Of a stretch of 64,000 bases of DNA, positions 45,291-56,287 are shown one piece after another. Positions within the stretch are counted from its first letter, which is position 1. Each line of letters begins with the position of its first letter. Below the pieces are notes generated by a model that ran no database searches, had not been told where the DNA came from, and saw only the letters and a program-made list of their open reading frames with translations. A program made the translations under genes and the position numbers. The DNA is taken from positions 112,280,477 to 112,344,476 of the forward strand of contig CM043949.1 of the NCBI GenBank assembly GCA_014529385.2. Reading direction: 5' to 3'. Origin of the DNA: Adiantum capillus-veneris (taxonomy: Eukaryota; Streptophyta; Polypodiopsida; Polypodiales; Pteridaceae).

Positions 45291-45312
45291 GCACGTTAAC
45301 ATGCTTCTACCC
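45291..45312 (-). repeat. Right terminal inverted repeat of the large element
   Basis: Reverse complement of 19026-19047. The TGCT that follows (45313-45316) is also the first four bases of the copia-3 5' LTR. Confidence 0.8.
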
Positions 45313-45487
45313 TGCTAGGTAAAGGCGGTGTGCCTCACCGTGCTGTGCCTTTGTCCGCCGACCAGTGTTGCCGCCCACATTTATCTCCTTATTCTTTATA
45401 CATACAAAGAATAAGGATCTCTCATTGATTCTCACATTGTGCTCATACACTGAGATTTGGGAGCTCCACCCCACATCCATATGCCGT

Positions 45488-45525
<38 letters not shown>

Positions 45526-45559
45526 GCACACACGCATGCCTATGATCCATTTCTTGACA
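45313..45559 (+). repeat. copia-3 5' LTR (247 bp)
   Basis: TGCTAGGTAAAGG...TTCTTGACA. It includes (CT)n at 45489-45522. The first 130 bases or so recur at 48518-48636 (TGTTAGGTAAAGG...GCTCATAC). Its first four bases coincide with the TGCT target duplication of the large element. Confidence 0.7.
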
Positions 45560-45561
45560 TT

Positions 45562-45573
45562 TGGTATCGGAGC
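45562..45573 (+). other. copia-3 primer-binding site
   Basis: TGGTATCGGAGC, one mismatch to the initiator tRNA-Met complement, two bases after the LTR. Confidence 0.75.
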
Positions 45574-45639
45574 TTGGTTGGGGAGGGGGCGCAGGCGCGG
45601 ATCCACAGCGCTGTGGTCGTAGCAGCTGTTGGAGAGCTC

Positions 45640-46900
45640 GAATAGATGATAAGTCATACAAAGAGCTTATAGAAGCTTTCTAGTGCTCACAAATCAATCC
45701 ACACTATAGTAGGTTTGGAGAAATTGATTTTCGTAGGTCATTTTTAGGGCTCCAAAATAGTGTTTTTTTGCATAACTTTTGCATACGAAATGCGATTTAT
45801 GCAAGGTTAGTGTGTAACTTTGAGTTTTGTCATGCTTTGGATGCAATGGTGATGTCCATTTGGACTAATTTTGACCTCTAAACTTTTTTCTGCAGCAGCT
45901 GTTTATTGTGTGTTAAGGATTTCACACATGCTTTGCTCTCGGATGATGTATGCAAAGTGTGAAGATTGATGCATGCATTTGGAGTGTGGTTTGATGCGCT
46001 TTGGTTGCTCATGGTTTTGAGCGTGCAGTCACTTTGGTTACTGGTTTTGTAGCCGTTTTTTTAATGAAACTTTGGTGACATTTTTTCATCAGTTTTATGC
46101 GCATCGTTGGTGCGATCGAGATTGTGATTGTTTGTAGCACTCATGATTTGCATGCAGTGTTTTCCCTTTTGGGTGGTGCATCGCAGGCATGTTTTGCTCT
46201 GCATTTTTGGTCTTGAGCAGTGAGTGCTCAGACATTTGGAGCTTCCAATTTTGACTCCTAGCTATAGGTTGAGTCTAATACTCCCACAGGTGTTGCCATT
46301 TGTAGTTGAGGACATCTTCTACAATGTTTTGGCTTGCATACCGGTTTCGGCACAGTAGGTGTCTTGAGCTTTTGTTGTGTGTATGCTTTTGTAGGATAGT
46401 GGCTAGAGTTTACTCGCCATAGTTTATGACCAAGCTTACCTCTCACATTGACAAGTTTACAGGCAGGTTTGAGGATCATTTGTGAGCTGAATTTTTTGCC
46501 ATCGTTCCCTCTTTGCACGTGCCTATGTATGGCTCAATTGTAAGCTAATTTGTGGCACAATTGTGACATGTTTCTTTATCTATTTGAGAGTTGAATTTGG
46601 GGTTGTTTTGAGGCTGATTTACAACCATATTTTTTAGCCATACATGGGCTTGTGTTACTCTACAAGTACAGTTCTTGTTCCTGTCAATAGTGGTTGAGTT
46701 TTGGCTCCCACTTTTACACAAGTTGTGTATGCCACGATATTTTGGCACATTGTTCATTCATTGACACATTTTGGCAGTAGTTTTTCACTCACATATGTAT
46801 GTCGTTTGTGGCACCGTTGAGTGATACTTTGGCTAGAGCGGTTTGACTCTGTGTATGACTTTGTGAGGTAATTTTGGACGAGTACATTCCTGGATTGGCC
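45640..46900 (+). other. copia-3 internal region without recognisable coding sequence
   Basis: No gag core recognised. The sequence is T/G-rich on the plus strand. Gag probably began here and has decayed. Confidence 0.35.
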
Positions 46901-47039
46901 ATTTGGGCATTTATTGTTGTCTCCATTGCGATTTATCCTTGAGTTTTTTTCTCCAGTTACAGAGGAGACTCTGTCAAAATTTTGCCAGATATGTATGTTA
47001 TTGCAGAGGCTAGTGAGCTTGACCGTTTGCTCACTTTCT

Positions 47040-47850
47040 TTGCTTGAGAAAGTGGTTTGCTCTTGGGTGGGAGATTCTTGTGATCTTGAGCATTTTTTTC
47101 CATAGTTTTGGCATGGATATGGAGGTGCTTCAGGTTGGAGGTGGTTCTTGCTCACGATCGCAACTAACATGTTGGAACTGCAGCCATGATAGGCATATTA
47201 GGCACCATTTCTTTAGGTGTATGAGGCAACGAAAGAGGTAGATGCATGGTTCTACTATGAGGACAGATGCTAGAGAGTATACATGTGACGAGCATGTCAT
47301 TTTTGAGTCTAGCTTGCCTTCAAACTACTTTGTGTCTTGGGATAGCATATTGTCTACACGCTTTCTACTAGATGCGCATGTAGTTTTTCACGTGACACCA
47401 ATTCTGATTTTTTTTTCTCTTTCTCTAGTGGGAGACTTGGTTGTGTGCAGTTTGCTGATGGTTCAACATATGACATAGATGGTGCTCGATATGTATACAT
47501 GTACGCTATGAGATGTAGGTTATATACCAGGACTCAGCCAGAGTCTCATTTCAGTAGTTGCAGAGTAGTGGACATTGTGTATTGCTTGGAGACTAGTCAT
47601 TTAAGATGCATAGGGGATCACTGGTGATAGCTAGAGGTGCTAGGAGTGGTCTGGTATACCCTTTGCATATTTCTGACACAGGAGGCGGTGTAGTCTCTGT
47701 GTATTTACAGCCATGTTTGGAGCGAGAGACGGGGCGTGTCTCTTTTGTGGATGTGCTACATGGAGAGAAGGTTGTGTGTTTTTCTTGTGGTGACGTTCCC
47801 GCAGACAATGGTATCTTTGGGGATGGACAACTTGGTCATTCATAAATTGA
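47040..47850 (+). pseudogene. copia-3 gag end and protease (broken)
   Basis: A Cys/His cluster CWNCSHDRHIRHHFFRC (about 47170-47225) resembles a degenerate knuckle. Downstream, frame 47242-47478 gives STRFLLDAHVVFHVTP, matching the copia protease pattern DSGASFHVTP with the active-site Ser-Gly lost. FADGSTYDIDGARYVYMYAM (about 47445-47500) and SLVIARGARSGLVYPLHIS (about 47610-47670) are typical of protease to GAG-pre-integrase. Shifts separate these pieces. Confidence 0.55.
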
Positions 47851-48013
47851 GGTGACATCAACTGATCCAAAGACCGATGCATTGTTCTATGATGCATCTG
47901 ATATGTTTGAGGGTGACAATGTCCTTCAAATAGCTGTGTGTGATTGCAGTGGTGCTGATCTTTCAATTTGCAATCATTCTCAACAGATATGCCTTTGCCA
48001 GACGACGCTGACA

Positions 48014-48140
48014 TGATGATGCATAGTCAAGTGGTTCCTAATGAGGATGCATTTGGCACTAAGGTTGCTGACAGAGATAGGTGATGCATAGTTGGGTGGT
48101 TCCTAATGAGGATGCATATGGCACTGAGGTTGCTGACAGG
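48014..48140 (+). repeat. Tandem duplication, two units of about 64 bp
   Basis: GATGCATAGT...GACAGAGATAGG at about 48017-48080, followed by a second copy at about 48081-48144 with about six differences. Confidence 0.8.
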
Positions 48141-48517
48141 GATAGGTTGGCACACATTATGCATGTTTCATCGGATTTAAAGTCTCTCATGTCTGACCTT
48201 TTGGTCTTGAGACCTAATCTTGTTTATGTGATTGGTGCATTTCCCGTGGGAGTTGCCAATTGTGTGATCTGACACTGGCATTGTGCATTGTGGATCCATG
48301 CAGGTTATCACTCGATACCTGCATTAGGAGTGTCATCGTGGCTCTAGACCTAGTGGTATGCATGTTGTATTTTCACTAGAGTGGTTCCAGATGCACTCAC
48401 GTGTTTGGAGTGAGCTAGTGGGCATAGGTTGAGAGCCGTCTTCTCTCACCTCTTGTATATACTAGTTGTAGGCTAGTCTTCTTGCCACTTATTGGCACAT
48501 AGCCTTTAGTGGGAGAA

Positions 48518-48636
48518 TGTTAGGTAAAGGTGGGGTGCCAGGCACCAGTGCCCAGTTGCCCACATTTATCTCCTTATTCTTTATACATACAAATATTAAG
48601 GAACTCTCACTAATTCTCACACTCTGCTCATACTTG
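48518..48636 (+). repeat. copia-3 3' LTR, truncated
   Basis: Aligns with 45313-45455 and stops at GCTCATAC. Preceded by the purine-rich AGTGGGAGAA. Confidence 0.7.
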
Positions 48637-49007
48637 TGTCATCGATTCAATACAATGGAGAAGCAACTCTAACAATAACGATGGTGAAATTGTGAAAGTT
48701 TGAATCATTGCAAAAATGATCAATCAAGATTTACATTTACCACAACGAAACCACAACTTGCTTCTCAAGACCAAAGAAGTAGACAATGACAAAGCTTTTC
48801 TCAAGTAACAAGGGCATAAGTTTACATACAAGGACTTGGTGTACTCAAAGATACAATTGCCACTACATCTCATATCATAGCATTTGAAGGTCCAAAAGCC
48901 ATCTTGATACATTGAGCCTACCCTTCACATTGTTGTAGTGATGGCTATCAGACTCTCAAAGACCATCTACCACAAGCTGAGCCCCACTTGATCTCTTACA
49001 TAAATCC

Positions 49008-49830
49008 ATGCATGCGATCAAGCTAGTGGCTGGACCTTCTAGAGTACAAGCACCAAAGAAAACTATGGGACAAACTTCTCAAAAAAAGAACTCTAACAAT
49101 GAGGAGACGGAGACATACATCAACCTAAGTGGGGAAATCAAGCCCAAAAACAAAGACACTTTGTCAGAATTTCAGACAACGGATGAATATAAAGATCATG
49201 AAGAGCAAGGTGACAAGAAAGATGGTGAATTCAAAATTCGTTGGGTCCGAGTAAAAATAAAATCTATTAAGCATAGAGATCAAATACTGATATCTCAAAT
49301 AAAAAGGTCCATGGAAGTCGCACATTAAGCACACAGAGAGGAAATCCGCAGGAAGATAGAGGAGGCGAAAAAGTCAGTGGGAGTTGAGGTAGATGATGAA
49401 GGTGAAATTGATCTGCATAAAAAACTCAAACAACGAAAGGCAGAGCAGCTAGAGAAAATCAAGTAGTACAAAACAAGAACCAGCATAGCAAATGTGGATC
49501 TTGCCGGTACCAAGTGGCAACACATTCAAAAGGAGCTCAAGAGAAAAGCCACCTGAAGAGCACATCAAGATTCCAAGATGCAAAAAATCAATGATCTCAA
49601 ATCATTGGACGATGCCTCACAATTTTAGAAAGAGGACAAGGACCAGGGTGAGAAGAAGAATACCAAGGAGGAGAGTGGTTTGGAGCCCTTGGAGATACAT
49701 GCTGATGTTACTTCACCTCTCTCAAACCAAACCACCACTCTTCCTCCAGAACAAGAATCTCTAAACACGACAAAAACAAAGAGACTGACAAGCAAGACGA
49801 AGAAGTACCAGAGAAAACATCTCTTCTAGT
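49008..49830 (+). pseudogene. Unrecognised Lys/Glu-rich ORF, broken
   Basis: A plus-strand reading from 49008 (106 residues, to 49328) continues past a stop with EIRRKIEEAKKSVGVEVDDE, KLKQRKAEQLEKIK and a Ser/Thr/Lys-rich tail to about 49830. Composition suggests a charged coiled-coil protein such as a retroelement gag or ORF1. No motif allows a name. Confidence 0.35.
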
Positions 49831-49999
49831 GATGAATCAAGAAGCACTATTATGGAAGACAAAGATGTTGCTAAATTTAGAGCCAAATCACCAAGGGGAT
49901 TACAGTGTGTCCGTGTAACAACAAAACAAACACTAAATATTCTCCATCTCTGGGATTGTCTCTCCAGATGTCCTCAGTAAACTATCTCCATGTCTATGT

Positions 50000-50580
50000 A
50001 AATCAAGTAGATACAGTCCAAGACATCACCGGTCTTGATAGCTCATGACTCTAGAGTAGAGTCCAAAGATTTCTCTGAATAGATAGTGGAATCGACCTTG
50101 TATCTTGTGATACACTATGCATTGACATATATAATGCATCTCCATTTCTGGCTCTGTATGGCATAGGTGGCATATCTTGTTAGCTGTTGGTATCCCTCTG
50201 AATCTACCAGTCTCAATCTCAATCTGGTGTGGAGAGGCCCGTATCTAGCCAATGGCACACTGTAACCCATCTTCGTGCCCAACTGCTATGTTGTCTCTAT
50301 CCATGTCCTCCAAGTGTTTTATTGGGTCAGGTCTTGGAGGCTGGCGAATGAGTCTAGTAATCTCCATCTATGGAAGAGACAATGATGGTGCATCAAGGTA
50401 GTATTGGAAGAGAGGAAAGATGTCCATGCTAAAGCCATGTATCTGGAACCATGATGACATTTGTGCATACCAACATGATGTGTCCCCTTGAAAAGATAAT
50501 TTCTTGGAGGACTCAAGGGCCAATCTGTCATATTTTTCTCTTGTAGTATCCCATAATCTGTGTATAAAGGAGACTGACAC
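50000..50580 (-). pseudogene. LINE-like reverse transcriptase C-terminal remnant
   Basis: Minus-strand reading from about 50580 to 50000 gives KYDRLALESSKKLSF, then, past stops, RASPHQIEIETGRFRGIP and CHLCHTEPEMEMHYICQC (about 50130-50180). The C-X2-C-X8-H-X3-C arrangement, preceded by an IETGR motif, matches the zinc-binding tail after the RT of non-LTR retrotransposons. No RT core is visible, so it is a decayed 3' fragment. It could instead belong to another polymerase-derived family, since only the tail remains. Confidence 0.45.
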
Positions 50581-50820
50581 TAGTAAGCGCCTCTATCTCC
50601 ATAGGGGGGCTATTTTTTCAGCTTAAATTATTAGCTTTTTGAATTTTTCTTGATAACTTAATTGGTGATCCTGTTTAGAATATGTTTGAAATGGATGGTA
50701 TCTATTTTAAACCTATCTCGGTGCCAATTTAAATTGTTTGACTCTGGTTTTAATATTGATTTCAATGCTTGGTTATTTTCTTTCGGGTGGAGTCGTGAGA
50801 AATATTGTTTTGGTATTTTC

Positions 50821-50960
50821 TAAACCTTGAAACGACGTAGACGAGACGTCTGGGGATCGTTTATTATATGCTTGAAAACCTTGAAACGATGCAGATGAGA
50901 TGTTTGGGGTTGTATGCTAGAAAACCTCCGAATGACGCATCTTGAGATGTCTGGGGATCT
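50821..50960. repeat. Three-unit tandem repeat, about 54 bp period
   Basis: AAACCTTGAAACGA... units start at about 50823, 50876 and 50931, each followed by GAGA(C/T)GT(C/T)TGGGG. They are degenerate but clear. Confidence 0.7.
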
Positions 50961-51305
50961 ATGCTGAAAGGCCAACGTTTTCAACCCAAGATAGCCAATG
51001 TTTTTAGCTTTGAGCACTCGCAAATTTTAGCCACCGTCCTCCTCAGTGATAGATATCAACCCTAGCCTTGTTGAGAACGTTGTGAGAGGTGCACCATCCT
51101 ATCTCTACATCTACCAAAAACATCCTAGAGATCTTTGACCCTAACACTCTCTGCCCATCTACTCAAGTATTGCCCAAGGATAGATGCATACAATTGTGTG
51201 AATGTGTGCCCAATCATAATAGTAGGGTAGTTATTTGGCTCCGTAGGATTAGTGCCCGAGGATGTCGGACATTGGACGTTGTCCAAGAAAGTACTTCATT
51301 GATAG

Positions 51306-51998
51306 TGTAACATTTAATGGCCTAATAACTTGTGTGTAGTAGAAAATAGCATAAACATAGTGAGAATTTCATTAGAATAGATTCCTAACAAGTATAGCAA
51401 GAGTGATTGGATGGAGAGAGCAACAAAAATCATAACACCTAGTTAGATAGGCATGAACAATACTTCAAAAGAGAGAGAAATTAAGCTATTGACAACAGTT
51501 GAGGACCGGATTTTCATGGAGCCTGTCCCCCCTCCAAAAGGCTTTGTTTCTCCCATCAAGGGCGACATTTTACAATACAATACTTTGTGTTCCTTGAATA
51601 ACTTACTAGTGCAATGAAGATGGAAGCTTCAAGCACCATGCACACACTTATGAAACACAACATCAACTCCCTCACGATCTCAGACCCAAGACCTCACACA
51701 CCTTCGAAGATGGTGAGAGCTAGTGGGGTATGAGAGTAGATTGATAGGAGGAAGGAGTAGTCTTACGAGAAAGAAGTATATCTCCTCACATAATCACTCA
51801 TAATAGCTTAGTAGTTAGCATGGTAGAGGAGATGAGCATGCATTGGATCTTGGCTCTCGGTTGGATTTTCATTACAAATCCAAGCGTTGTTGGTGTGGGC
51901 CTCCCTTCTCACAAGCTTGGAGTAGATGATGAGCTTTCCATTAAAGCTTGAGAAGGAGAGAGAGAGAGTCTTATTGCATCACACATGAGATTGTGTGA
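51306..51998 (-). repeat. gypsy-family LTR fragment
   Basis: Starts TGTAACATTTAATGG like 36176 and follows the gypsy-2 LTR for about 690 bases. No primer-binding site is present on the low-coordinate side, so it is a 3' or solo LTR. It is cut at about 51998, where the copia fragment begins. Confidence 0.8.
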
Positions 51999-52005
51999 GT
52001 GTAAA

Positions 52006-54164
52006 GAACAACAATCAGAAGTACATCGCCCTCATGCTTGATATACAATGTGCTTTCTGTTGAAGTGTTACAAAAGCCTCATTTGACCAAATGAGTGTCA
52101 GCTTTCTCATACCAAGCACGAGGAGATTGCTTCAACCCATACAAAGCCTTCTTACATCTACACACTTTGTCCTCTTGTCCTTTCTTGACAAAACCACGAG
52201 GCTGCATTACATAAACTTCCTTAAATATGTCACCATTCAAGAAAGCAGTAACAATGTCTGATTGATGTACATCCCAACCAAAATGAGCTGCCAATGCACA
52301 TAGAAAACGCACAATAGTCATACAACAAGCGGGAGAAAAGTCTCTTCATGATCTATGCCTTTTTATTGTGCATAACCATTTGCAACAAGTCGAGCCTTAT
52401 GGTGATCAATATCACCATCCGGATTGCGTTTCAACTTGTAAATTCACTTTGTTCCAGTGGCCTTTTTTCCATGAGGCAAATCTCATAAAGTCCATGTGTC
52501 ATTTTCTATAAGTGCATCATATTCTGATTGCATGATAGCCATCCAATTTTCTAAATTCTATGCATCATCAAAAGATAGAGGCTCCTCAACATCATGTAAG
52601 TTATACATAGCCTAAGCATAACAATCTAATGCATAAGAGGCATGTAAAGAACTTGAACGAGTACGAATAGACAAAGGTGCATCCAATTTACTATCACGCA
52701 AAGTGTGCACCAACCATTGTGTCATACCTCTAACCTGCTCATTTTCAGCCCTTTCCTCATCGAGTACATCATGTACATCTAAATCATTAATAGATTGATT
52801 TGTAACATTTTCAAAAACCCCCATAGGCTATACATTTGCCTCATTGGAATTTACATTCGTACTTCCACCACTGAAAAGAGGCAACAAAGTGGCATAAATG
52901 TCCTATGAGCTTACATTACTATCTCTAGTACATGACAACAAAGGTTGAACAAAATCTTCCACGAACACAACATCACGTGAGATCATAATACGCTTTGTTT
53001 GTGTATGGTACAGCTTATAACCTTTATTTCAACACTATAACCAACAAAAATACTTTTGACATTCTTATCCTCCATTTTTTTGTGTTGCACTTGTGGCACT
53101 AAACCATAAGTCAAACAACCAAAAACACGTATGTGCTCAATAGATGGCTTTCTATCATGCCATGCTTCTTATGGAGTCATAGATTTCAATGCTTTTGTAG
53201 GACACCTGTTGAGTACATAAGTGGCACACATGATAGCCTCGAGCCAAAACGAATGTGGTAAAGCTTGACTCTTGACCATACATCTTGCCATTTTTGTAAG
53301 AGACCTATTTTTTTTCTCTGCAACACCATTTTGTTGAGGCGTATACGGCACTGTACATTGGTGTTTTATCCCAGAACTAGCCAAAAATGCATTAAATTCA
53401 TGAGACATATACTCCCCTCCTCGATCGAAACGGAGGGTGCCCATAGTACATTTCGAGAAATTTTCAGCCATAGCAAGAAATTGCTTGAAGCACATGAACA
53501 CTTCAAACTTAGCTTTTAATGGATATACCCATGCATGCCTCGGGTAGTATCAATGAAAGTCATAAAGTACAAGTAATTTCCCAAGGACAGAGTTTGCATA
53601 GGCCCACCAACATCACTATGCACAAGTTGCAATCTGCATGTAGCACAAACTGACCCATCCTTTGGAAACTTAGCACGCTGCATTTTACCCAAAATACAGC
53701 CTTCACAAATATGTTTGATAGGTGCTTCAAGAGGCGGCAAAGAAGCAACCATATCAAATTTCTACAAACGCAGCAAACTGGCAAAATTCAGATGCCCAAA
53801 ACATGCATGCCATAGTTTTGCATCTGAAACATCCCTTGAATCTACAATTGCATTTGTAAAATTTTTTCCATACTTTTCATACAAAGTGAGATTATATAGC
53901 CCATCACACAAAAAGCCAGATGCAACAATCTCATCACCAAAACTGATATCATGAACTGTACATCTGTCATCCACAAATTTGACTACAAGTCCAAGTCTAG
54001 CAAGTGCGGATACAGACAAAAGATTCTTCTTGATCCTAGGTACATAAAGTGCATCAACAAGTGTGAAAGAATTGCCATTTGCAGCACTAAGAAGAATCTT
54101 TATAACTCCTTGAACCAAATAAGAGGCATTGTTGGCACAAGTGACTGAATTCCCATGAGGGATA
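52006..54164 (-). pseudogene. copia fragment of the copia-1 family (protease, integrase, partial RT)
   Basis: Matches copia-1 from about 24553 to 26190 but keeps the part deleted there. Minus-strand order: protease end (54118-53762), a GAG-pre-integrase region with a Cys/His cluster and HSDVGGPMQ (first Asp, about 53610), the frame 53501-53169 with LRFDRGGEYMS (second Asp) and NGVAEKKNRS (Glu), the linker 52824-52612, and an RT piece 52321-52079 (VHQSDIVTAFLNGDIF, ALYGLKQSPRAWYEK). All three integrase acidic residues remain but in different frames. No LTRs are present and both ends are abrupt. Confidence 0.8.
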
Positions 54165-54194
54165 GAATCTATCCATGTGTATATGGTCTTCCAT

Positions 54195-54900
54195 CTACAT
54201 AAATTCTACATGAGTAATGCCTCTATTATCGGAAAGGGATGTTGCATTGAGACACAAACCATAAGTGGTCATACTATGGAGCACGCCAGTTGATGCCAAG
54301 GGTCCCATCCATATATGGATCCACAAAAGCACATAAGGGTCGCCTTTGAATGTGGTTGGACTTGGGACATGTCCTTCATCCAAAAGGCTAGAAGGAGCTA
54401 TCATGTAACGAGCACCCCAAAAGCTTAAAACCCCTCCATCTCTAAGAAGATATCTTCCATGCCATCCCCCATAGTTTTTGTGATTATATGTCTTCACTAA
54501 AGACAATAGATAATTGGGCAATCCATAATTTCCACAAGTCTTGCTCTCAAGGCTGGGAGACAAAGGTTGTTGAAAGACATCCATTTGCAATTCTTGGATT
54601 GTTGTCATATGTGAGAATGACGAGCAGCTTGATCATAGATGGTATCCTTGTTTCATGAACTAGAGATGCATGTCCCTACATGTGAAATATTATTTATATT
54701 ATTGAAAAAATTATCTACAATAATTTATAAATAAATATAAATTAGAAGAAAGAATACTAACCATAGGTTGATCTCGATATGCGAGCGTTGGTGCATGAGC
54801 ATAAACACCCCAATCCACCTCATCTAAATGACATTGGCATCGTGGTCTTTGGTGTAAGCCTCAATATCTATCATGCCAACATGGAATTTGTTCCTCTTTA
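54195..54900 (-). pseudogene. Unrecognised two-exon gene fragment
   Basis: The minus-strand frame 54608-54195 (137 residues) includes NYGLPNYLLSLVKTY, GRYLLRDGGVLSFWGARYM, GDPYVLLWIHIWMGPLAS and TTYGLCLNATSLS. Upstream on the same strand an open piece (DEVDWGVYAHAPTLAY, about 54830-54770) ends at a GTTAGTA donor, and a TGTAG acceptor occurs near 54680, giving a short intron. The frame between acceptor and 54608 is shifted. Composition and splicing are more like a host gene than a retroelement. No family assigned. It is joined directly to the copia fragment at 54164. Confidence 0.4.
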
Positions 54901-55047
54901 TAATAAACTGAGGTGCTCTCTCTGAAGGTTCTTCATGTCCGATCGCATGAGAGTGATCTCCATGGCTATAATATGAAGGCTATGGAGTACAAGAGGAATT
55001 TAAATTTGTATTAAAAAAAGAAGTTAAATTAAGTTTGACTAAAGTAC

Positions 55048-55100
55048 TAGTGTGTATGTGTATGTATGTATGTACATACATATGTACATATATACATACG
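55048..55100. repeat. TATG/TACA microsatellite
   Basis: Mixed TGTATG and TACATA tetranucleotide and hexanucleotide runs. Confidence 0.85.
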
Positions 55101-55256
55101 TTGCTACAAACAAATGCGTGGAAAGCCCTGCAAAATACCAAATCCAAAATACAAATCCAAATCCAAATCAATGTCATTATATACCTAGGTTAACAAAATC
55201 ATACCAATTACAATGGTGGTCAGCCACACTACAGCATGATTTTGTGATCAATGTTG

Positions 55257-55510
55257 TCTAAATCGGTGAATGTACACCCAATGTGCAGCCTAAATCAGCG
55301 AATTGGCACTTGTACTGCCTAAATTGGTGGATCAGCACTTGTGCTACCTAAATCAATCGATCTGCACTAATATTTTTGGAAATGGTAAATGTCTTATTTA
55401 GTAGTTTGCAGCCTAAATGGGCGAATCTGCACTAACAAGTGGTGTTGCCTAAATTGGAAAATCTACACTAGGATGAGGATTGACACACTCCCTAAACCAG
55501 CAAATCTATG
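55257..55510. repeat. Degenerate minisatellite, about 30 bp unit
   Basis: Six to seven units of the type CCTAAATYGGYGAATCTGCA (consensus by eye), starting near 55257, 55288, 55317, 55346, 55412, 55447 and 55492, with one longer spacer. No coding frame runs through it. Confidence 0.7.
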
Positions 55511-56283
55511 TGCTTGTGACCAATGGACTAGACAAGACATAAAGGGGAAAAATATTACAATGTGACACCACTGTGCAGTATATCAAAGTACTTACAAATT
55601 GTTGTTCACTATCCTAGAGCACATTATCTCGCATGAGTAGTTGCATAGCTTATAGACAAATCATTCAATACAATGAGAAGTCATGACCTTAGTAGTGTTT
55701 GAGTATTTAGCTTAGAACACAATGCAAAGATATAAATATGAAAAGAGGAATGATGTATTTGATGTAGATACCATGAGGGTATACTATTTTGGAAAATATA
55801 TATACCATTGTGTGTGTGGGGGGGGATAGGCACAGGTAAGAGAAAGTTGCAACTATCAAACATAACCTAAGTATAGTTAACAAATTCAAAATGTGTAAAT
55901 TTTTTGTTAAGAATTGGCCATGAAATAAAACAAGGTGCCATCTTGATTAAGGTATGATAATTAAACAGTGACTTAACATCTAGAGTGATACAACTGTATA
56001 TAGAAAAACTCAAAACTATTACACATGGGGGAGTGTCTATATCAAAATTAGAAAGTCAAATGATCTTAGACACCTGCAAACATATCTTTTGAAGGTAGGG
56101 ATGAGTTTCAAATCACTAGAATGAAAATATGAATCTTGTTAACATAAAAAGCACAAATAATGAGAGTTATTAAAGTTAGCCATGACACGAAGTAATATTT
56201 CTCAATAGTAAGTGCTTATATTGTTATGCAAGTTCATGCTTATTAGTGCGTCCATAAATGAATTCCTTGGATACCCATGCCCT
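55511..56283. other. Non-coding interval
   Basis: AT-rich and without recognisable genes. Confidence 0.4.
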
Positions 56284-56287
56284 TTAA

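Larger units (their letters stand above)
19026..45312. mobile_element. Large TIR DNA transposon with palindromic repeat arrays (nested host)
   Basis: The ends are a perfect 22 bp inverted repeat (starting GGGTAGAAGCATGTTAACGT) at 19026-19047 and 45291-45312, flanked by TGCT at 19022-19025 and 45313-45316. Beyond the 22 bp both ends carry ATGCTAGTT and TAGCATA motifs, the same words that fill the three internal arrays, so arrays and ends belong together. Gross length is 26.3 kb. Without copia-1 and gypsy-2 it is about 8.7 kb. It holds a plus-strand spliced gene remnant (19870-29252) and a minus-strand one (44955-44070). No transposase motif is recognised. GGG-type ends with a 4 bp TSD do not fit a plant superfamily I can name confidently. 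Confidence 0.65.
45313..48636 (+). mobile_element. copia-3: shortened plus-strand copia-type element
   Basis: 5' LTR 45313-45559, primer-binding site 45562-45573, internal part with gag and protease remains, polypurine tract at about 48505-48517 and 3' LTR from 48518, cut at about 48636. No RT or core integrase is seen in 3 kb of internal sequence, so this copy is internally deleted. Confidence 0.65.

Noticed and set aside
45560-48517. Full copia polyprotein in copia-3
   Set aside because: No RT or integrase core was found on either strand in this stretch; only gag and protease traces remain.
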